Shown here piece after piece: positions 5,567-5,601 of a DNA stretch of 5,601 bases (its first letter is position 1; the number at the start of each line of letters is the position of its first letter). The position numbers and the translations under genes are program-made. The stretch is from Nitrososphaerales archaeon (GTDB lineage Archaea > Thermoproteota > Nitrososphaeria > Nitrososphaerales > Nitrososphaeraceae), in contig JARBAV010000041.1 in assembly GCA_029237515.1 (NCBI GenBank), forward strand, positions 1 through 5,601, given 5' to 3'. A model generated the notes under the pieces. The model was not told the origin of the DNA, did no database searches, and saw only the letters and a program-made list of their open reading frames with translations.

Positions 5567-5601
5567 ATGAAAATACATTCCTATAGGTGTTACCATTGCA
5601 A
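5567..5601 (+). CDS. Start of a possible CxxC-containing protein, cut by window edge
   Basis: A reading frame opens with ATG at 5567 and runs off the right edge after 11 full codons: MKIHSYRCYHC. The Cys-Tyr-His-Cys pattern is a CxxC of the kind found at the N-terminus of small archaeal zinc-ribbon proteins. An in-frame TAG at 5552-5554 means that no earlier start is available. A TATA-like box at the leaderless distance supports the frame. The visible part is too short to name a family, and a chance frame cannot be excluded. Confidence 0.4.
   Translation, partial: MKIHSYRCYHC

Noticed and set aside
5508..5600. Minus-strand frame open from the right edge to a TAA at 5508-5510, possibly the C-terminus of a gene beyond the window
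   Set aside because: Only 30 codons are visible and they resemble no known protein. The opposite strand has a promoter-like box and start codon here. It cannot be excluded without further sequence.

Overview
The window looks like a stretch of archaeal chromosome, most likely from the Thaumarchaeota/Nitrososphaeria (soil ammonia-oxidiser-like lineages). That placement rests on three things: split nuoA-nuoB-nuoC-nuoD-nuoH genes of archaeal type, a geranylgeranyl-reductase-family flavoprotein directly upstream, and archaeal TATA-like promoters with leaderless or near-leaderless starts. It is inferred from sequence character, not from a database match.

Layout, read on the minus strand from right to left. 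A FAD-dependent geranylgeranyl-reductase-family gene (5247 to 4057) is followed after 45 bp by nuoA (4011-3637). A 61-bp gap leads to nuoB (3575-3060). Then come nuoC (3058-2408), nuoD (2403-1243) and nuoH (1236 to the left edge, C-terminus missing), separated by only 1, 4 and 6 bases. The nuo genes therefore read as one operon running off the left edge, and Shine-Dalgarno-like motifs for nuoD and nuoH sit on the stop codon of the gene before. A TATA-like box between the reductase gene and nuoA suggests that the operon has its own promoter.

How the genes work together. NuoB, NuoC and NuoD form the quinone-binding connecting module of respiratory complex I, with the terminal 4Fe-4S cluster N2 in NuoB. 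NuoH and NuoA are the membrane subunits that couple this module to ion pumping. nuoD is followed at once by nuoH, so nuoE, nuoF and nuoG (the NADH-oxidising module) are absent from the place they occupy in bacterial operons. This fits the archaeal 11-subunit type whose electron donor is not NADH. The reductase could saturate the isoprenoid chains of membrane lipids or of the menaquinone used by the complex.

The right end (5248-5566) is a non-coding, AT-rich region. It contains a small GC-rich double hairpin, two sets of direct repeats with a 20-bp period, and promoter-like boxes. At 5567 a plus-strand reading frame starts and runs off the window; its first residues contain a CxxC motif. Most of the window is a conventional respiratory operon. 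The points worth a second look are substitutions at normally conserved complex I positions, the reductase linkage and the repeats in the right intergenic region.
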